Counted from the stretch's first letter, positions 1 through 11,911 are shown. The stretch: 64,000 nt of DNA from Eustoma russellianum (GCA_036186865.1 AP025075.1:22531440-22595439), one strand, 5' to 3'. Notes: generated from the sequence alone by a model not told the origin. Numbers and translations: made by a program.

Positions 1-239
1 TAACAATACACTATCTTTGTGTCCTTTTATCGTTATATATCCTTCTTGAAAGATAGCCCTACTATTTTGCCCTTATGGCAAGTTGTCAAAACTTCTGTGG
101 CAAATTAGTGACACAATAATATATCAAGTTTATGCATTAAATCATTATAAATATATACGAGATGTTACAAAAACTTATCATATATAAAAGAAATCATATA
201 TGTAACAAAAAGGCTTACATATTTATCACAATTATGGAA
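1..239. other. AT-rich sequence, no feature seen
   Basis: No coding sequence, repeat unit or element end is recognisable in this AT-rich lead-in to the palindrome-rich patch that follows. Confidence 0.5.
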
Positions 240-560
240 ATTATTTCAAATTAGTCTGACATCGATCAACCTATGTCTCAAGTTTGAGAGTGATGTATAC
301 ATCGATCGATCCATGTTGCTCAGACTGAGAGATCGATGTCTCACAGTATAGTTTCAGTTTTAATCAGTCTGAAATTGATCAATCTATGTAGGGTATGATG
401 TGTACTTTGATCGATCTATGTGTTTTAGGTTGAGAGATCGATGTCCTACACTAGGTTTTTCAGTTTGGGTCTCTACACATATCAATCAATCTATGTCTCT
501 TTTGAGAGACTGATATACACATCGATCGATTGATGTTTTTCAATTTGAGAGATCGATGTT
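240..560. repeat. Degenerate CGATCGAT-rich palindromic array (LTR relic)
   Basis: Several imperfect copies of a roughly 60-base unit combine an ATCGATCGAT-like palindrome with a TGAGAGATCGATGT segment (around 298, 330, 410, 435, 520 and 550). The same kind of array lies in both LTRs of Copia element D (31622-31830, 36922-37180) and, with ACGTC flanks, in element B. The likeliest reading is a decayed LTR fragment of an element related to D. No LTR ends or TSD are visible. Confidence 0.55.
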
Positions 561-849
561 ATTTCATTATTTGTTTAAATCTTTTGTTATTTTCAAAGTA
601 TAGAATGGCTTTTTAACATTTTATCAACGATTTATTATTCAATAAAATCATTTTTTAAACTTATTCAAACCTATACCTCACATTCTCTTCATTCAAACCT
701 ATACATAACAATATAAACATAATTAAGAACTTAATAAATGAATGTACGGAAAAATAATAATAGAAGTATATAGTTCTATAATGTATCATATATCTAGTAG
801 TCTGTAAATTATTTGTAATGAATCGATTCACGCCAAGTATGGTCATCGA
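561..849. other. AT-rich sequence, no feature seen
   Basis: Only a short, compositionally biased reading frame is present (661-846, minus), rich in Tyr/Phe/Ile as expected of translated AT-rich noise. Confidence 0.5.
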
Positions 850-2560
850 TGGGATTATCGACCAAGGCTTCCTGACTCGCCAGTCTAGAACTCATTTGTT
901 GTTACCATGATTTTTGCCTCTTGCACAGTCAGACATATGATGCGATGTTGATCTGGACACCTGCTTCGTCGGGCACATTCACCATATCTTCGGCATTTGA
1001 AATTTGTCAGATGCATTGCCCTTCTATATTGTCCTCACAATTTATTTGGAATAAACATCAACGCTCAGTTATCAGTCACTTTCTTTGGAGGTTATATCAT
1101 AGATCTTTGCCGTTAGAAGATTATTTATGCACGTTCTTAACGATTAAACCTACACAATGTCCTTTCTATAAGTTGGCCTCTGTAGAGATTTCTCATATAT
1201 TTTTATAGTGCCAGTGTATACGTCTGATTTGGGCTTTCTATGCGTCTTGTTTGGACGTCTTTTTTCCACGTCTATGCCGATATGGACTTATTTGATGGCA
1301 TAGTGGTTTGATTCCAAGTCCAATACTCTCACAGGAGTTTTGCGTATCGTGGCATCGGGCATCATTATCTACAACGTATGACGGGCATATGCATCACTCA
1401 TCTACGGGGGTGAACTTACTTGTACAACGGATACTACAATGACCTCTATTTGATCAGATATTTATCTCTGGGGCAAATCAATTGATGGCACCAAACTAAC
1501 GGCACGTTTCCAGCAGTTGCAGCATGTGGGAATCTTATCGCCGCTCCGTATCAAACGAGTTCAGGTGGTGCGCTGGAGCAGGACTACTAAAAGTCAATAT
1601 AGATGCAGCAGTGGGACGTCGCATTGCAGCAGGGGGTGCAATTTTACGTGATTCTACAAGTGCATGTATCGATGCACTTTCTTTTCGCTTGCCATTGGTT
1701 TCTCCATTTATCACAGAAACACATGCGGCTCTTTTTGCTCTCCTATATGTCTTACCTGCTCATCCTCACATTATATTAGATGCCGGCAAGAGTTATCCTA
1801 GACCCTTTCTCAGATAAGCGGTGCTCCACACTATTATCATTTACGAATGTTGCACTCTTTGATATTGAGCACTCAAACACAAGTGCTGCATGCATTTTGA
1901 GAGATGAATCTGGCAGCGCACTATTTAGGCAATATGGCTAGTAGACTCCCAGGACCGGTTATTATACAGCGGTCACAATGCCACCTCTTGTCCGTAACTG
2001 CGTATCATTAGATGTTACTATGGGACATCTTAGTCATGCTTAACAACGATCATGAGTGCCATTGATTCCGTCTTCCATAAGAATGCAGGCAGGCTGAGTA
2101 TGATTTTATTTTTGGTTTCTTATATACTCCATCCCTGTTGCTGGCAACTACCGATGGTTCCTATACTTATGTTTTGTTTTGCATGGTCTACGACAGATTT
2201 TGCTGGCGATTTACGAGAAGCACACCGACGACACAACCTTCCAGTTTCTGAGCATCTCATCCGATGTATTCTAGCAGTCCCAAATGGTGTAAATATATAC
2301 TCTTTTTCCTTCGTATAAGATTTTATCCACAAGAGTGGTTTTGCTTGCCAAGATTTTAATGAGGCATATCGTATCCCATTTGGACATTATACACTACCCC
2401 TGACTCTTAGAGGACTACACAGCTATATCTTTCGGCCTTTAAGTTGTTTTGTTTTGTTATGCGTTGAACTTCTTTGTATTACTGGTATTCCTCCGCAATA
2501 AGTGAGTACAGTATAATATAATAAACAACGGAGACACCGATCTCCTTTTATTAAAAAATA
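850..2560 (+). mobile_element. 5'-truncated L1-type LINE relic
   Basis: The order zinc-binding RT region, RNase H, then 3' UTR on the plus strand is that of a plant L1-type LINE ORF2. The 3' end (2488-2545) matches the ends of LINE E (minus, about 20500-20560) and LINE F (37830-37890). All share CCTC...AAGTGAG, AATAAA-like and terminal hairpin features. An A-rich tail follows 2550. The 5' boundary is uncertain because recognisable coding sequence begins only near 900. No reverse transcriptase core is left. Confidence 0.75.
921..1817 (+). pseudogene. LINE ORF2 C-terminus: zinc-binding RT region and RNase H, broken
   Basis: The frame at 921-1208 resembles the zf-RVT domain of plant LINEs: an IWTPASSGTFT segment, then SHFLWRLYHRSLPLEDYL, then a cysteine-containing patch before ISHIFL. 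The frame at 1524-1817 is an RNase H domain with VNIDAA (first Asp), a GGAILRD strand, ETHAALFALL (catalytic Glu) and IILDA (Asp). The two blocks lie in different frames and are separated by stops, so no protein is made. A short hydrophobic frame follows at 2052-2318. Family assignment is secure; the exact clade is not. Confidence 0.75.
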
Positions 2561-3328
2561 AACAAAAAAATACACTATTGATTTTATCACATCATTCATC
2601 ATAGATCATTGATTAATTGAAAATATGTATTCATCATTGATCATAATTAACTATTGTAGATTTAATTTAAATAAATTGATCAATTACGAGTATATTATTG
2701 ATAATCGATTAAATGCATCAAATTTCAGTATATTTGAGCATATATTATTGGTCACCGATGCATTTCAACAACATTCGAGTATTTTTCTTGCTGTACTACT
2801 GTCTATATAAATCAATTATTTCTCATATACTTTATTATTTTATTTATTCAGCCTGCAAGCTTGTTTGAAATTGAAACACAGGGATCATACAGGGAAACAA
2901 ATATGAAATCCACCAAATAAGGAGAAGTCGTATATGTTTGACACTTATACCTACATTTTCTTTTGACATCAAGCAAACAATGGCAAAGGACTGAAAATAG
3001 GTACCCTTTTCGTAAATTCACACCACTCCAACCGAACATTCATTAGATTAGGTATAAGATATAAATGAAACAAGTTACAAGCATTTATTCTCTTGTTGTA
3101 GCATTATAAATAACGAGAGTTAATTACGTTTTCTATCTAAAATGTTTCAATTGTTTTATAAACATCAAAAACTTCTGAAATTATAGTTTTTATTAAAATC
3201 TCGTTAAATTTTTGTACTAAATATCCATATCGGTCGTCAAATCATCACTAATTATAAAAAACAGATATTTAATACAACAAATTAATAAAATTTAAATAAA
3301 AAGCCAAATTCAACAATAACAACATTAC
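2561..3328. other. AT-rich intergenic sequence
   Basis: No element ends are seen. A minus-strand frame at 2848-3039 (63 codons) has unbiased composition and could be an exon relic, but I recognise no domain in it. Confidence 0.4.
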
Positions 3329-3440
3329 CCCATTGTCTTAGAGTCTCCGTCTATAACGAGGTATTGGGAGGTCGGATGTATGCAACCATGTCCATATGTT
3401 ATAAATACACAGATGTTGTTTTCGGATAACTCATAATAAA
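3329..3440 (-). mobile_element. Degenerate SINE-like fragment
   Basis: The stretch CTTAGAGTCTCCGTCTATA followed by ACGAGGTATTGGGAGGTCGG resembles the reverse complement of the body of plant Au-type SINEs (GGACCCCGCG...GGGAGCT). It is strongly diverged, with neither a pol III box nor a tail that I can place. Confidence 0.35.
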
Positions 3441-3678
3441 AATTGCATCAAAGTGTATCGATCAACTGTTACTTTACAATATAAGAAGTGCAACCAAATA
3501 CAGAAGTTTTGAATGTTTTATGCAATAACTCAAATTAACGACGAAGCCAGAGCTTCCAACTACTAAATAAACACGATGACTTGGTGAAGAAGTTATATGA
3601 GAGAGCGTTCTCAAACCAGGTTCCGACAACCAAATAAAGCGTAGAGTCAACACGTTCATTTGAAAAGGATGTGATCTT

Positions 3679-4534
3679 TGTTGGGATTAATTCGAATACG
3701 TGCGATGCACAGCACGTTGATAAGGTTTATACGAATTAATCATAAGGTGGACGTTATGTATGATAATATTATATGTCACATATGTCACGCAATAATATTA
3801 ATTGTTACGTAAAACATCCACACGTTAGATGATCATCGGGTATACTTGTGGATGTATAGTGTGGTCTAAATGGAAACCCCGAATATGTAGACAGTCATAT
3901 GGTCAGAGACCGCGATGGATGGGCTCAAAGTGCAACAACCATAAAGTTACGACATCTGGTCCCCGAGGGGCGACAACCCACGTGTGGCTAGTAGATAATT
4001 GATTGACACAATAATTAAATATTTAGGAAGATAAGGTCGGGTTTTAAATTCACATTTAAATTTGAATTCAAATTTAAATTTGAATTTAAGTTTGAATTTA
4101 AGTTTAAATTTAAGTTTAAATTTAAGTTTAAATTTAAATACTAACCTATCAGATCCTTCAACCCCCTCTATATAAAGTAGGAGGCTTCACCTCCTCAGAT
4201 CATCAAAAAATCAAAATAAACGCATACAGTATAGCGTCCATTAAAGTATATTAGAGGGAAGGTGTGCCAAATTTTCTATAAAGCTCACACTGCCCAGCCT
4301 CTCCATCGGGTAAAGCAGTGAATTATTGATTCCGTTCAAGGAGTGTACCAGCAATTGGTGGGAGGTCGTGAATCCTTGGATCACGCCAGATTCTTCATCA
4401 GCTGGAGCAGTTGCAGTGTAGGTGTTCAGATTAACAACACCAATGGAGCAAGGTATATTTTCCGTATTTTGTTACTTTGTCCACTGATTCGATTAAACGG
4501 TCCTATTCAGGGATTTATTAAATTAAATCCAACA
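3679..4534 (+). repeat. 5' LTR of Copia A (856 bp)
   Basis: It starts TGTTGGGATTAA and ends CCAACA. It matches 10927-11735 throughout with scattered substitutions. It is about 47 bp longer, mainly because of an expanded AAATTTAAGTTT-type tract at 4040-4140. A TATATAAAG box at 4169-4177 is the probable promoter. Confidence 0.92.
4169..4177 (+). promoter_or_regulatory. TATA box of Copia A LTR
   Basis: TATATAAAG lies in the middle of the LTR after a pyrimidine-rich stretch, the usual place for the U3/R promoter. The 3' LTR keeps the same box near 11370. Confidence 0.65.
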
Positions 4535-4536
4535 AG

Positions 4537-4548
4537 TAGTATCAGAGC
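4537..4548 (+). other. Primer-binding site of Copia A
   Basis: TAGTATCAGAGC begins two bases after the LTR end. It differs at one position from TGGTATCAGAGC, the initiator-methionine tRNA complement used by most plant Copia elements. Confidence 0.8.
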
Positions 4549-6646
4549 AGGCCTAATCGAATCAGTTTTTTGTAATCTGTTAATCTGTTCATGTTGGGAA
4601 AACCGAAATTTTTTTGGGTCAAAAAACGTTTTTCCGGAATAAAGCTTTGGTAAAACAAAAGCTTCTGGTTTTTGGAATATAGAAAACTCCCATCCGGTTT
4701 TGTCCAGAATCAGGTGCTGGCCTGGTGGCCAGCATCTCTGCCTCGGAAACCAGTTGTCGCAGGTTCAATCCCCATAGCGAAAATTTTGGCCTGATTTTTT
4801 GTTTTTCTGGAATCTGGTTTGTTTTAATAGAAATATAAGTCATCCTTGATTTTAAACAAAAAAAATTGCTGGCCAAGTGGCCAGGGCCTGGTACAGCGAG
4901 GAAGGGGACAGGGGTTTGATTCCTGCTCAAGCAATTCAGGGGCATTTTTGCTCTTGACAACTTTCGGTATTGGGCCCGAATCCGGTTCTGCCCGGTCCGG
5001 TCCTATTCCAGTAATGGGGCTTCGGCCCAAATTCAGTTAAACAGAATTAAAAAAAAAGGATGCAGGTGGGCTGAGCGGTCTGCTCCGATCCGGCCCAATT
5101 CGGTTCAGGAAAGGGCTTCGGCCCAATTCAGATTCCAAATAAAAAAAGGAAAATCCAAAAATCAGAAGGGGCCAGGCAGGTTCTGACCCGACCCGACCCG
5201 AGTCCCATTATTCAGTTCTTTTTTTAATTTTCAGTCTTTTAATTGATTTATTATTATTGTTTTGGATAAAGTAAATAATAATAATTCTTTTATTATTATT
5301 ATTTAAAGTTTCTTTTAAGGAAAATAGTAATAATAACAAATTGTTGTTATTATTATTTTAAAGTCTCCTTTTAAAGAAAATAATAATAATAATGATGATA
5401 ATTTGATCATTATTGTTATTATTATTAAAGTAAAATAGTAATAATAATAAGTAATTATTATATTATTATTATTATTATTATTATAAAGTTCTTTTAAAAG
5501 AAAATAAAGTAAATAATAATGATAATAAATTCTTTTATTAGAAATCCAAAATAATAATAATCAAGTGTTAAGTTTAATTTCCGGTTATTGCATTATTATG
5601 TTTATATGCATGCAGTTATTTGTTTATTTATTTATTTATGCCTTATGTTTATGCATGTTAATAAATAAATAAAATAAAGTTAAGGAAGTTAACCTAATAA
5701 GGATCCGAATCTTGTTTGACCAGGTTTGATTTCAACAAAGTTAATTCGATGGGCTAAGTTGACTGAATTAACCAACACTTATCAATCAATGCGGTTTATA
5801 CTCGTGTTAGATGACTCATTGAGTTGTGATAAAAACACAGTACACATAGTTTTGTCTAAGAAAGCCGGTACTTAAGCGAGACCATTGTGACTCCACTGGT
5901 GGCCTGAAAATTATGTGGAATGGTAATACACCCTTATGGCAAGTGGGTATTACTGAATCGGTTCACTTCACACTTAATGTAACCCATCATAAGGTTATAT
6001 CACTTGTTAAATTGATTGATAAAGATATTATTTTCTTATACCGTAAGGAGAACTAAGCTTTGTTCAAGGTGGTTCTTATTTGAGCCATAAAGGGAATCAA
6101 GCTAGTTCAAATTGGTTTAAGTAAAACAAAACGGATGTTGGGGTTAAGTATGCACGGTATGTGCAAAAGGGTCAGTCAGGAAACTGCGGATCATTTAGAA
6201 CCATAAAGTTACGCGACTTAGCAAATGCAGGGCTTTAATATGATCCCCTTAAAGTGCGGCAATCATATCATCGCCACTATATTTGTTATGATCGTGAAGG
6301 GCATGTATGTGTTGGATGCAATCATTGACCGGCCAAAGGAAGGTGTGATTGTCGAAAACACATATGAGCATGGTAGTGGACCCAAATAGGGTCGGCGGCG
6401 AAGCTTTAAATGCATATGTTAACTCATCGGCCCAAAGGAAGGTGGTTAACCCGTGCTTGGAGAGCCGTCATATTGACCACTGCACCCAATTGTTGGAAGG
6501 TATTGGGATGACTCCAAAGAGCCCTAATATTGAAAGACAATTGGTAGATGAAATCGGGGTTCTATTTTGATATTTGGTTTGTATGCAGTTTAAAGATTAC
6601 ACGTGTTGTGTATCTAAGTCCGTTTCTTGTTTGCTTTTCAGCAATA
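4549..6646 (+). other. Long untranslated leader of Copia A
   Basis: About 2.1 kb lies between PBS and gag without a credible gene. It holds two GGGCTTCGGCCC hairpins (5017-5028, 5113-5124), a GC-richer patch (4860-5200) and an AAT-type microsatellite (5249-5560). The short frames inside it show no domain. Confidence 0.6.
5249..5560. repeat. AAT/AATAAT microsatellite
   Basis: Imperfect runs of TTATTATTATT and AATAATAATAA alternate across about 300 bp of the Copia A leader, in both orientations, so the tract can fold back on itself. Confidence 0.8.
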
Positions 6647-7210
6647 ATGTCTAACATTAAGGATATTCCTACAATGAACGGTTCAAACTATAAGCAATGG
6701 AAATATCAATTTGAGATCTTTCTGGGGATTGCTGATCTAGACAATGAGTTACAGATAGATCGTCCAGCTGTGCTAACAGACGAAAGTACCAGTGAGGAAA
6801 AATCTCACATGGCACGCTGGCTACGATCAAATCGCATATGTCTTATGATCATGCAAAAGACTATCCCCAAATGCTTCAGGGGACACGTTTTTGAGTCCAC
6901 GACGGCTAAAGAATTTTTAGCCGATCTCGAGCAAAGATATGTAAAGAATGAGAAAGCCGATGCAGGCAATCTCTTAAAGAAACTTTGCTCGAAACAGTAC
7001 CGTGGAATCGACAGCATAAGGGTGCATAAAGTTATGAATGCTGTCGCCACCAAGTTCGGTGGTAAGAAACGCAAAGCTGCGGAAATGGTTACTGTGCAAA
7101 AGGCAAGTCAAAAGCAAAAGGGGGTGCCTACTGCTGGCACACGCAAAAGCATGACTTGTTTCTTTTGCAATAAGGAATGACATTTAAGGAAGAATTGTAC
7201 CAGTTAGATA
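6647..7210 (+). pseudogene. Copia A gag, truncated by stop
   Basis: The frame from ATG 6647 begins MSNIKDIPTMNGSNYKQW, typical of Copia gag (FxGxNYxxWK). The open frame extends upstream to 6548, but the ATG at 6647 gives the family-like start. A retroviral zinc knuckle begins with CFFCNKE at 7159-7179, but a TGA at 7180 cuts it, and the remaining HLRKNC follows in the same frame before a TAG near 7206. Gag would form the RNA-packaging particle; this copy cannot make the full polyprotein. Confidence 0.8.
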
Positions 7211-7261
7211 TCTTGTCTCAAGAAAAAAGGTACATTCTTAGTTTGTTCTGAAGTTAATTTT

Positions 7262-8353
7262 GTTTCGAATATAGCCACTTGGTGGGTCGATGCGAGAGCC
7301 ACGACTCACTTATCTGTGACTATGCAAGGTTGCCTAAGCCATAGAAAACCAAGAGACGATGAAAGATATGTCTATTGGGGAAATGGCAGCGGCATAAAGG
7401 TTGAAGCCATCGGGCATTTCAGATTGCTGTTGACATCCGGTTTCTGTCTAGGTTTGCATGATACTTTTGTAGTGCCATCGTTTAAACGAAATCTTATTTC
7501 GTTTTATCGATTGGATAAAAGTGGATATTACGGTTATTTTGGAAATGGAAATTTCCAACTTTATCATGCTTCAAGATTGTTTGGTCACGGTATAATGTCC
7601 GAAATTGATAAACTTTATTCAATAAATGTTGCTTCACATCAGGAAACCTTGCATGTTGTAACGCAAAACGTTAAAGCAAAATTAACTCATGAGAATTCAG
7701 GATCACTTTGGCATCGATGTTTAGGACACGTGTCCAAAAACAGAATAGAACATCTTGTCAAAACAGAAATTCTCAATCCTTTAGACTTAACCGACTTAGA
7801 GTCGTGTGTATTTTGTGCTAAAGGAAAACAAACTAAAGTTCGAAGATATAAAGCAAATCGTGCAAATAGTCCATTAGAGTTGATTCATACCGATATTAGT
7901 GGCCCATTTCATCCGGTTACTCGAAATGGCCACTCTTATTTTATCACCTTTATTGACGACTATTCGCGATATGGCTACGTATTCTTAATTAAAGAAAAAG
8001 CGCAAGCAATAGACATGTTCAAATCCTTTAAAGCTGAAGTTGAGTTACAACTCAATAAAAGGATTAAAGCCGTCAGATCGGACCGCGGGGGTGAATACTA
8101 CGGTCGATATGATGGATCAGGAGAACAGTGTCCAGGACCATTTGCTAAATACCTAGAGGAAAACGGAATCGTCCCTCAGTATACCATGCCTGGGTCACCA
8201 AGCATGAATGGTGTAGCTGAAAGACGAAACCATACACTTATGGATATGGTGCGTAGTATGATGAGTCAAACTACACTACCATTATTCCTCTGGAGAGAAG
8301 CGCTTAAACCGCAGCTTACATCCTCAACCGAGTACCAACTAAAGCAACAATAA
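7262..8353 (+). pseudogene. Copia A protease and integrase, broken
   Basis: The frame opens with a protease remnant, WWVDARATTHLS, where the aspartic-protease DSGA is changed to DARA, so the site is probably dead. The GAG-pre-integrase region follows (LWHRCLGHVSKNR and a CVFCAKGK zinc half). The integrase core has the Asp in HTDISGPF, the second Asp in VRSDRGGEY and Glu in NGVAERRN. A one-base deletion near 8306-8312 shifts the frame and ends this block at 8353; the integrase C-terminus continues in another frame to about 8600. Confidence 0.82.
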
Positions 8354-8603
8354 GGACCCCTTATGAGTTATGGACTAAGCGTAAGCCTAGACTTAACCAC
8401 ATAAGGGTTTGGGACTGTCCAGCAGAGGCGAAGCCTTACAGACCAAATGAAAGAAAGCTGGACACCAAAACAGTTAGTTGCTATTTCGTTGGTTACTCGG
8501 AAAGGTCACGAGGGTATAAATTCTACGATCTCACAAGTAAAGTGTTTTTCAAGACAAATTCGGTAAAGTTCTTTGAGGATACCTTGGTTCCGGGGGGAAT
8601 GAT

Positions 8604-9575
8604 TTGCATCAGCAGATCATCGAGTTAGATGAGGCACACTCAGATGCGACAGAAATGCGAATCGAACCATCTTTTGGGGAGATAGCGTCAGCGATACCCG
8701 CACCTAAAGTACCTCATCCCAGTAGTGGCGCTCCACAGGAACAAATTCATGTTCCTGAGGAAGTTACTGAAGAACCCGATAAATTGCCGGCTGATGCAGT
8801 TCAGGAACCTACAGTATCTCAAGAACAAGTGCCCCTAAGGAGATCCACTCGTGAACGGAGAAACCCCATACCTAGCGACTATGTGGTGTATCTCCAAGAA
8901 CACGAATTCGATATTGGTATGTTGGACGATGATCCCGAAAACGTCCAGCAAGCATTGCAATGTCGAAATTCAGAAAAGTGGATAAAGGCCATGGAAGAAG
9001 AAATAAAATATATGCACGACAACAAGGTATGGGATGTCGTCTCGTTGTCTAAAGGTTCGAAACCCGTTGGTTGCAAATGGATATTTAAAACCAAACAGGA
9101 TTCAAAAGGCAACGTAGAACGATATAAGGCCTGACTTGTTGCTAAAAGGTTTACCCAAAAGGAGGGCATAGCCTATACGGAAACCTTCTCTACAGTATCT
9201 ACGAAGGATTCCTTCCGAATAATCATGGCTTTAGTGGCACACTTAGATCTTGAGATACATCAGATGGATGTTAAGACTGCGTTTTTAAACAGAGAACTCG
9301 ACGAGACCATTTACATGGTTCAACCGCCTCGATTCGAGGTGGGAGATCCAAAAGGCATGGTTTGTAGACTAAAAAAATCCATCTATGGGCTCAAGCAAGC
9401 GTCTCGACAGTGGTACTTCAAATTCGCAAAAGTGGTTGCCTCATTCGGTTTTGAGGCAAACCAAATTGACAAATGTGTGTATCACAAGTTTAGTGGGAGC
9501 AAGTTCATATTTATGATCTTGTACGTAGATGATATACTGCTTGCAACAAACGATGTAAACATGTTTCATATGTAA
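8604..9575 (+). pseudogene. Copia A reverse transcriptase, broken
   Basis: An acidic, proline-rich linker leads into RT sequence from about 8960 (KWIKAMEEEIKYM, GCKWIFKTK). The frame is cut at 9132-9134 where ERYKAR would continue, consistent with CGA to TGA. RT resumes with HQMDVKTAFL (first catalytic Asp), IYGLKQASRQW and the active-site YVDD near 9525, then breaks at 9575. The segment 9576-9868 is still readable as RT-to-RNase H linker, with further stops. Confidence 0.83.
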
Positions 9576-9868
9576 AGCATTTCGAGATGAAAGACCTTAG
9601 TGAAACCTCATATGTGTTGGGACTTGAGATGCGGAGGAATCGTATCTAAGGTATCTTAGGTCTCTCATAACAGGCATACATCGAAAAGGTGTTGAAGCGG
9701 TATAGCATGGATAAGTGTAAACCACTTAATACCCCTGTGGCAAGAGGAGATAAATTTAGTCTAAAACAATGTCACAAAACAGAGTTTGAACGTTCAGAAA
9801 TGAGGAATACTCCCTATGCTTCGGTAGTAGGGAGTATAATGTATGCCCAAGTATGTACATGACCAGAA

Positions 9869-10498
9869 TTGGCATTCATTACGGGAATGTTAGGCAGATA
9901 CCTCTCTGATCCGGGCAAGGATCACTGGACCGCGACAAAGAGGGTGCTAAGATATTTACAAGGAACGAAGCAACACGTACTGACGTATCGAAGATCTGAT
10001 GAGTTAGAGATCACTGGATATACAGATTCCGATTTTGCTAGATACCAGGACAGTATGAAATCGACCTCGGGCTATGTCTTTACTTTAGCTGGAGGTGCGA
10101 TCTCATGGAAAAGCACAAAGCAGACTTTATTGGCGTCTTCCACTATGGAGGCGGAATTCGTTGCATCATTCCACGCATCCAATCAGGCGATATGGCTTCG
10201 CAATTTTGTCACAGGGATGCAGGTATTGGAGACTATCTCATCTCCAATGAGGATTTACTGTGACAGTAAAGCTGCGGTGCTATACTCAAATAAAAACCGG
10301 AGTTCATCTAAAGCGAAATACATAGAGATAAAGTATCTGGCCATTAAAGAAAGAATTCAGAGTGGTCTGATCAGTATGGAGCATATCAGTACAGACTCTA
10401 TGGTGGCCGACCCTTTGACTAATGCCGTGGAACCGGGTGTGTTGCACAAGCATGTTAGCCGTATGGGTCTTAGTCCAGTTGAGGATGTTTTATCCTAG
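9869..10498 (+). pseudogene. Copia A RNase H
   Basis: The 209-codon open block carries the Copia RNase H signature: YTDSDFARYQDS (Asp), AISWKSTKQTLLASS, MEAEFVAS (Glu) and IYCDSKAAV (Asp). It ends with the usual ADPLTN region close to the PPT. An in-frame TGA near 9859 (CT-stop-PELAF, consistent with CGA to TGA) cuts it from the preceding RT. Confidence 0.85.
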
Positions 10499-10914
10499 TG
10501 AGAGTCTGTGAGGTTTTTCTTGTGTTCAATAAAGTTGTTTATTTCAGACATACAGTATAATGTAAATTCTGGTTATATTAAAGTTTTTCTGCAGAAGTAA
10601 TGTACATTAAGCAGTTACGGCATACATTCTGAATTCTATTGATCTCGCTAAAGAGGGCCAAGTTGGAATTAGATATGTATGATCACCTAGCATATTAATT
10701 CCACACTACATATCCATTTCAGTATCCATGTCATTCAGTAGAATGTTAGTATCATGATTTAAGAGGGACAAGTCACTAATTCAATGTGACGACGTGCGAC
10801 TTAAGTCTTTTGCTAACGTTTGCTGATGGACCGGAAAAAGAAAGACACACTAAATGACATAAGGTATATGAGCTCAAAAGGGTGACATATAATCTTTAAG
10901 ATACATACATAGTC

Positions 10915-10926
10915 CAAGTGGGAGAT
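10915..10926 (+). other. Polypurine tract of Copia A
   Basis: CAAGTGGGAGAT immediately precedes the TG of the 3' LTR, the expected plus-strand primer site. Confidence 0.75.
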
Positions 10927-11735
10927 TGTTGGGATTAATTCGAATACGTGTGATGCGCAGCACGTTGATAAGGTTTATACGAATTAATCATAAGGTGGAC
11001 GTTATGTATGATAATATTATATGTCACATATGTCACGTAATAATATTAATTGTTACGTAAAACATCCACACGTTAAGTGATCATCGGATATACTCGTGGA
11101 TGTATAGTGCGGTCTAAATGGAAACCCCGAATATGTAGACAGTCATATGGTCAGAGACCGCGATGGATGGGCTCAAAGTACAACGATCATAAAGTTACGA
11201 CATCTGGTCCCCGAGGGACGACAACCCACGTGTGGCTAGTAAATAATTGATTGGCACAATAATTAAATATTAAGGAAGATAAGGTTGGGTTTTAAATTCA
11301 TATTTAAATTTGAATTCAGATTTAAATTTGAAAAATTTAAATCCTAACCTATCAGATCCTTCCACCCCTCTATATAAAGGAGGAGGCTTCACCTCCTCAG
11401 ATCATCAAAAATCAAAACAGACGCATATAGTGTAGCGTCCATTACAGTATATTAGAGGGAAGATGTGCCAAATTTTCTATAAAGCTCACACTGCCTAGCC
11501 CCTCTATCGGGTAAAGCAGTGAATTGTTGATTCCGTTCAAGGGGTGTATCAGCAATTGGTGGGAGGTCGTGAATCCTTGGATCACGCCAGATTCTTCATC
11601 AGTCGGAGCAGTTGCAGTGTACGTGTTCAGATTAACAACACCAATGAAGCAAGTTATATTTTCCGCATTTTGTTATTTTGTCCATTGATTCGATTAAACA
11701 GTCATATTCAGAGATTTATTAAATTAAACCCAACA
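10927..11735 (+). repeat. 3' LTR of Copia A (809 bp)
   Basis: Starts TGTTGGGATT, ends CAACA, and is followed by the ATCTT target duplication. It is the counterpart of 3679-4534. Confidence 0.92.
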
Positions 11736-11740
11736 ATCTT

Positions 11741-11911
11741 CTCATCTCATATTTACTCACCTCATTCATGACCACGCGACACGTGACAACAGGGTGGGAT
11801 GGTGAGACTAGATACGGGTGACCTTCATCTAACCTCACCACCTCCTTTTGCTGCCACGTGTCGTGCGGTGAAGAAAAGTGGGTGAGGATATCCTATCCCA
11901 TTTGAACATGA
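11741..11911. mobile_element. Foldback MITE, right part (split by Copia A)
   Basis: CGACACGTGACAACAGG near 11778 pairs with CCTTTTGCTGCCACGTGTCG near 11845, and the arms extend through GGTGAGAC/TAACCTCACC. The left tip is about 3661-3678 on the other side of Copia A (TGAAAAGGATGTGATCTT). The element resembles the intact hairpin at 16402-16587 in length, in the CACGTG core and in the GGTGAGG arm. Confidence 0.6.

Larger units (their letters stand above)
3679..11735 (+). mobile_element. Complete Ty1/Copia retrotransposon A, degenerate
   Basis: The element has LTRs at both ends (TG...CA), a PBS, domain order gag-PR-INT-RT-RNase H (Copia order), a PPT and a perfect 5-bp TSD, ATCTT (3674-3678 and 11736-11740). 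The polyprotein is broken by several stops and frameshifts, so the copy is not autonomous. It interrupts a foldback MITE whose ends lie at about 3661-3678 and 11741-11911. A leader of about 2.1 kb separates the PBS from gag, which is long for Copia. Confidence 0.93.

Noticed and set aside
4619..5040. Overlapping short frames on both strands in the Copia A leader
   Set aside because: They result from a GC-richer patch with few stops; no motif, no conserved start, both strands equally open.
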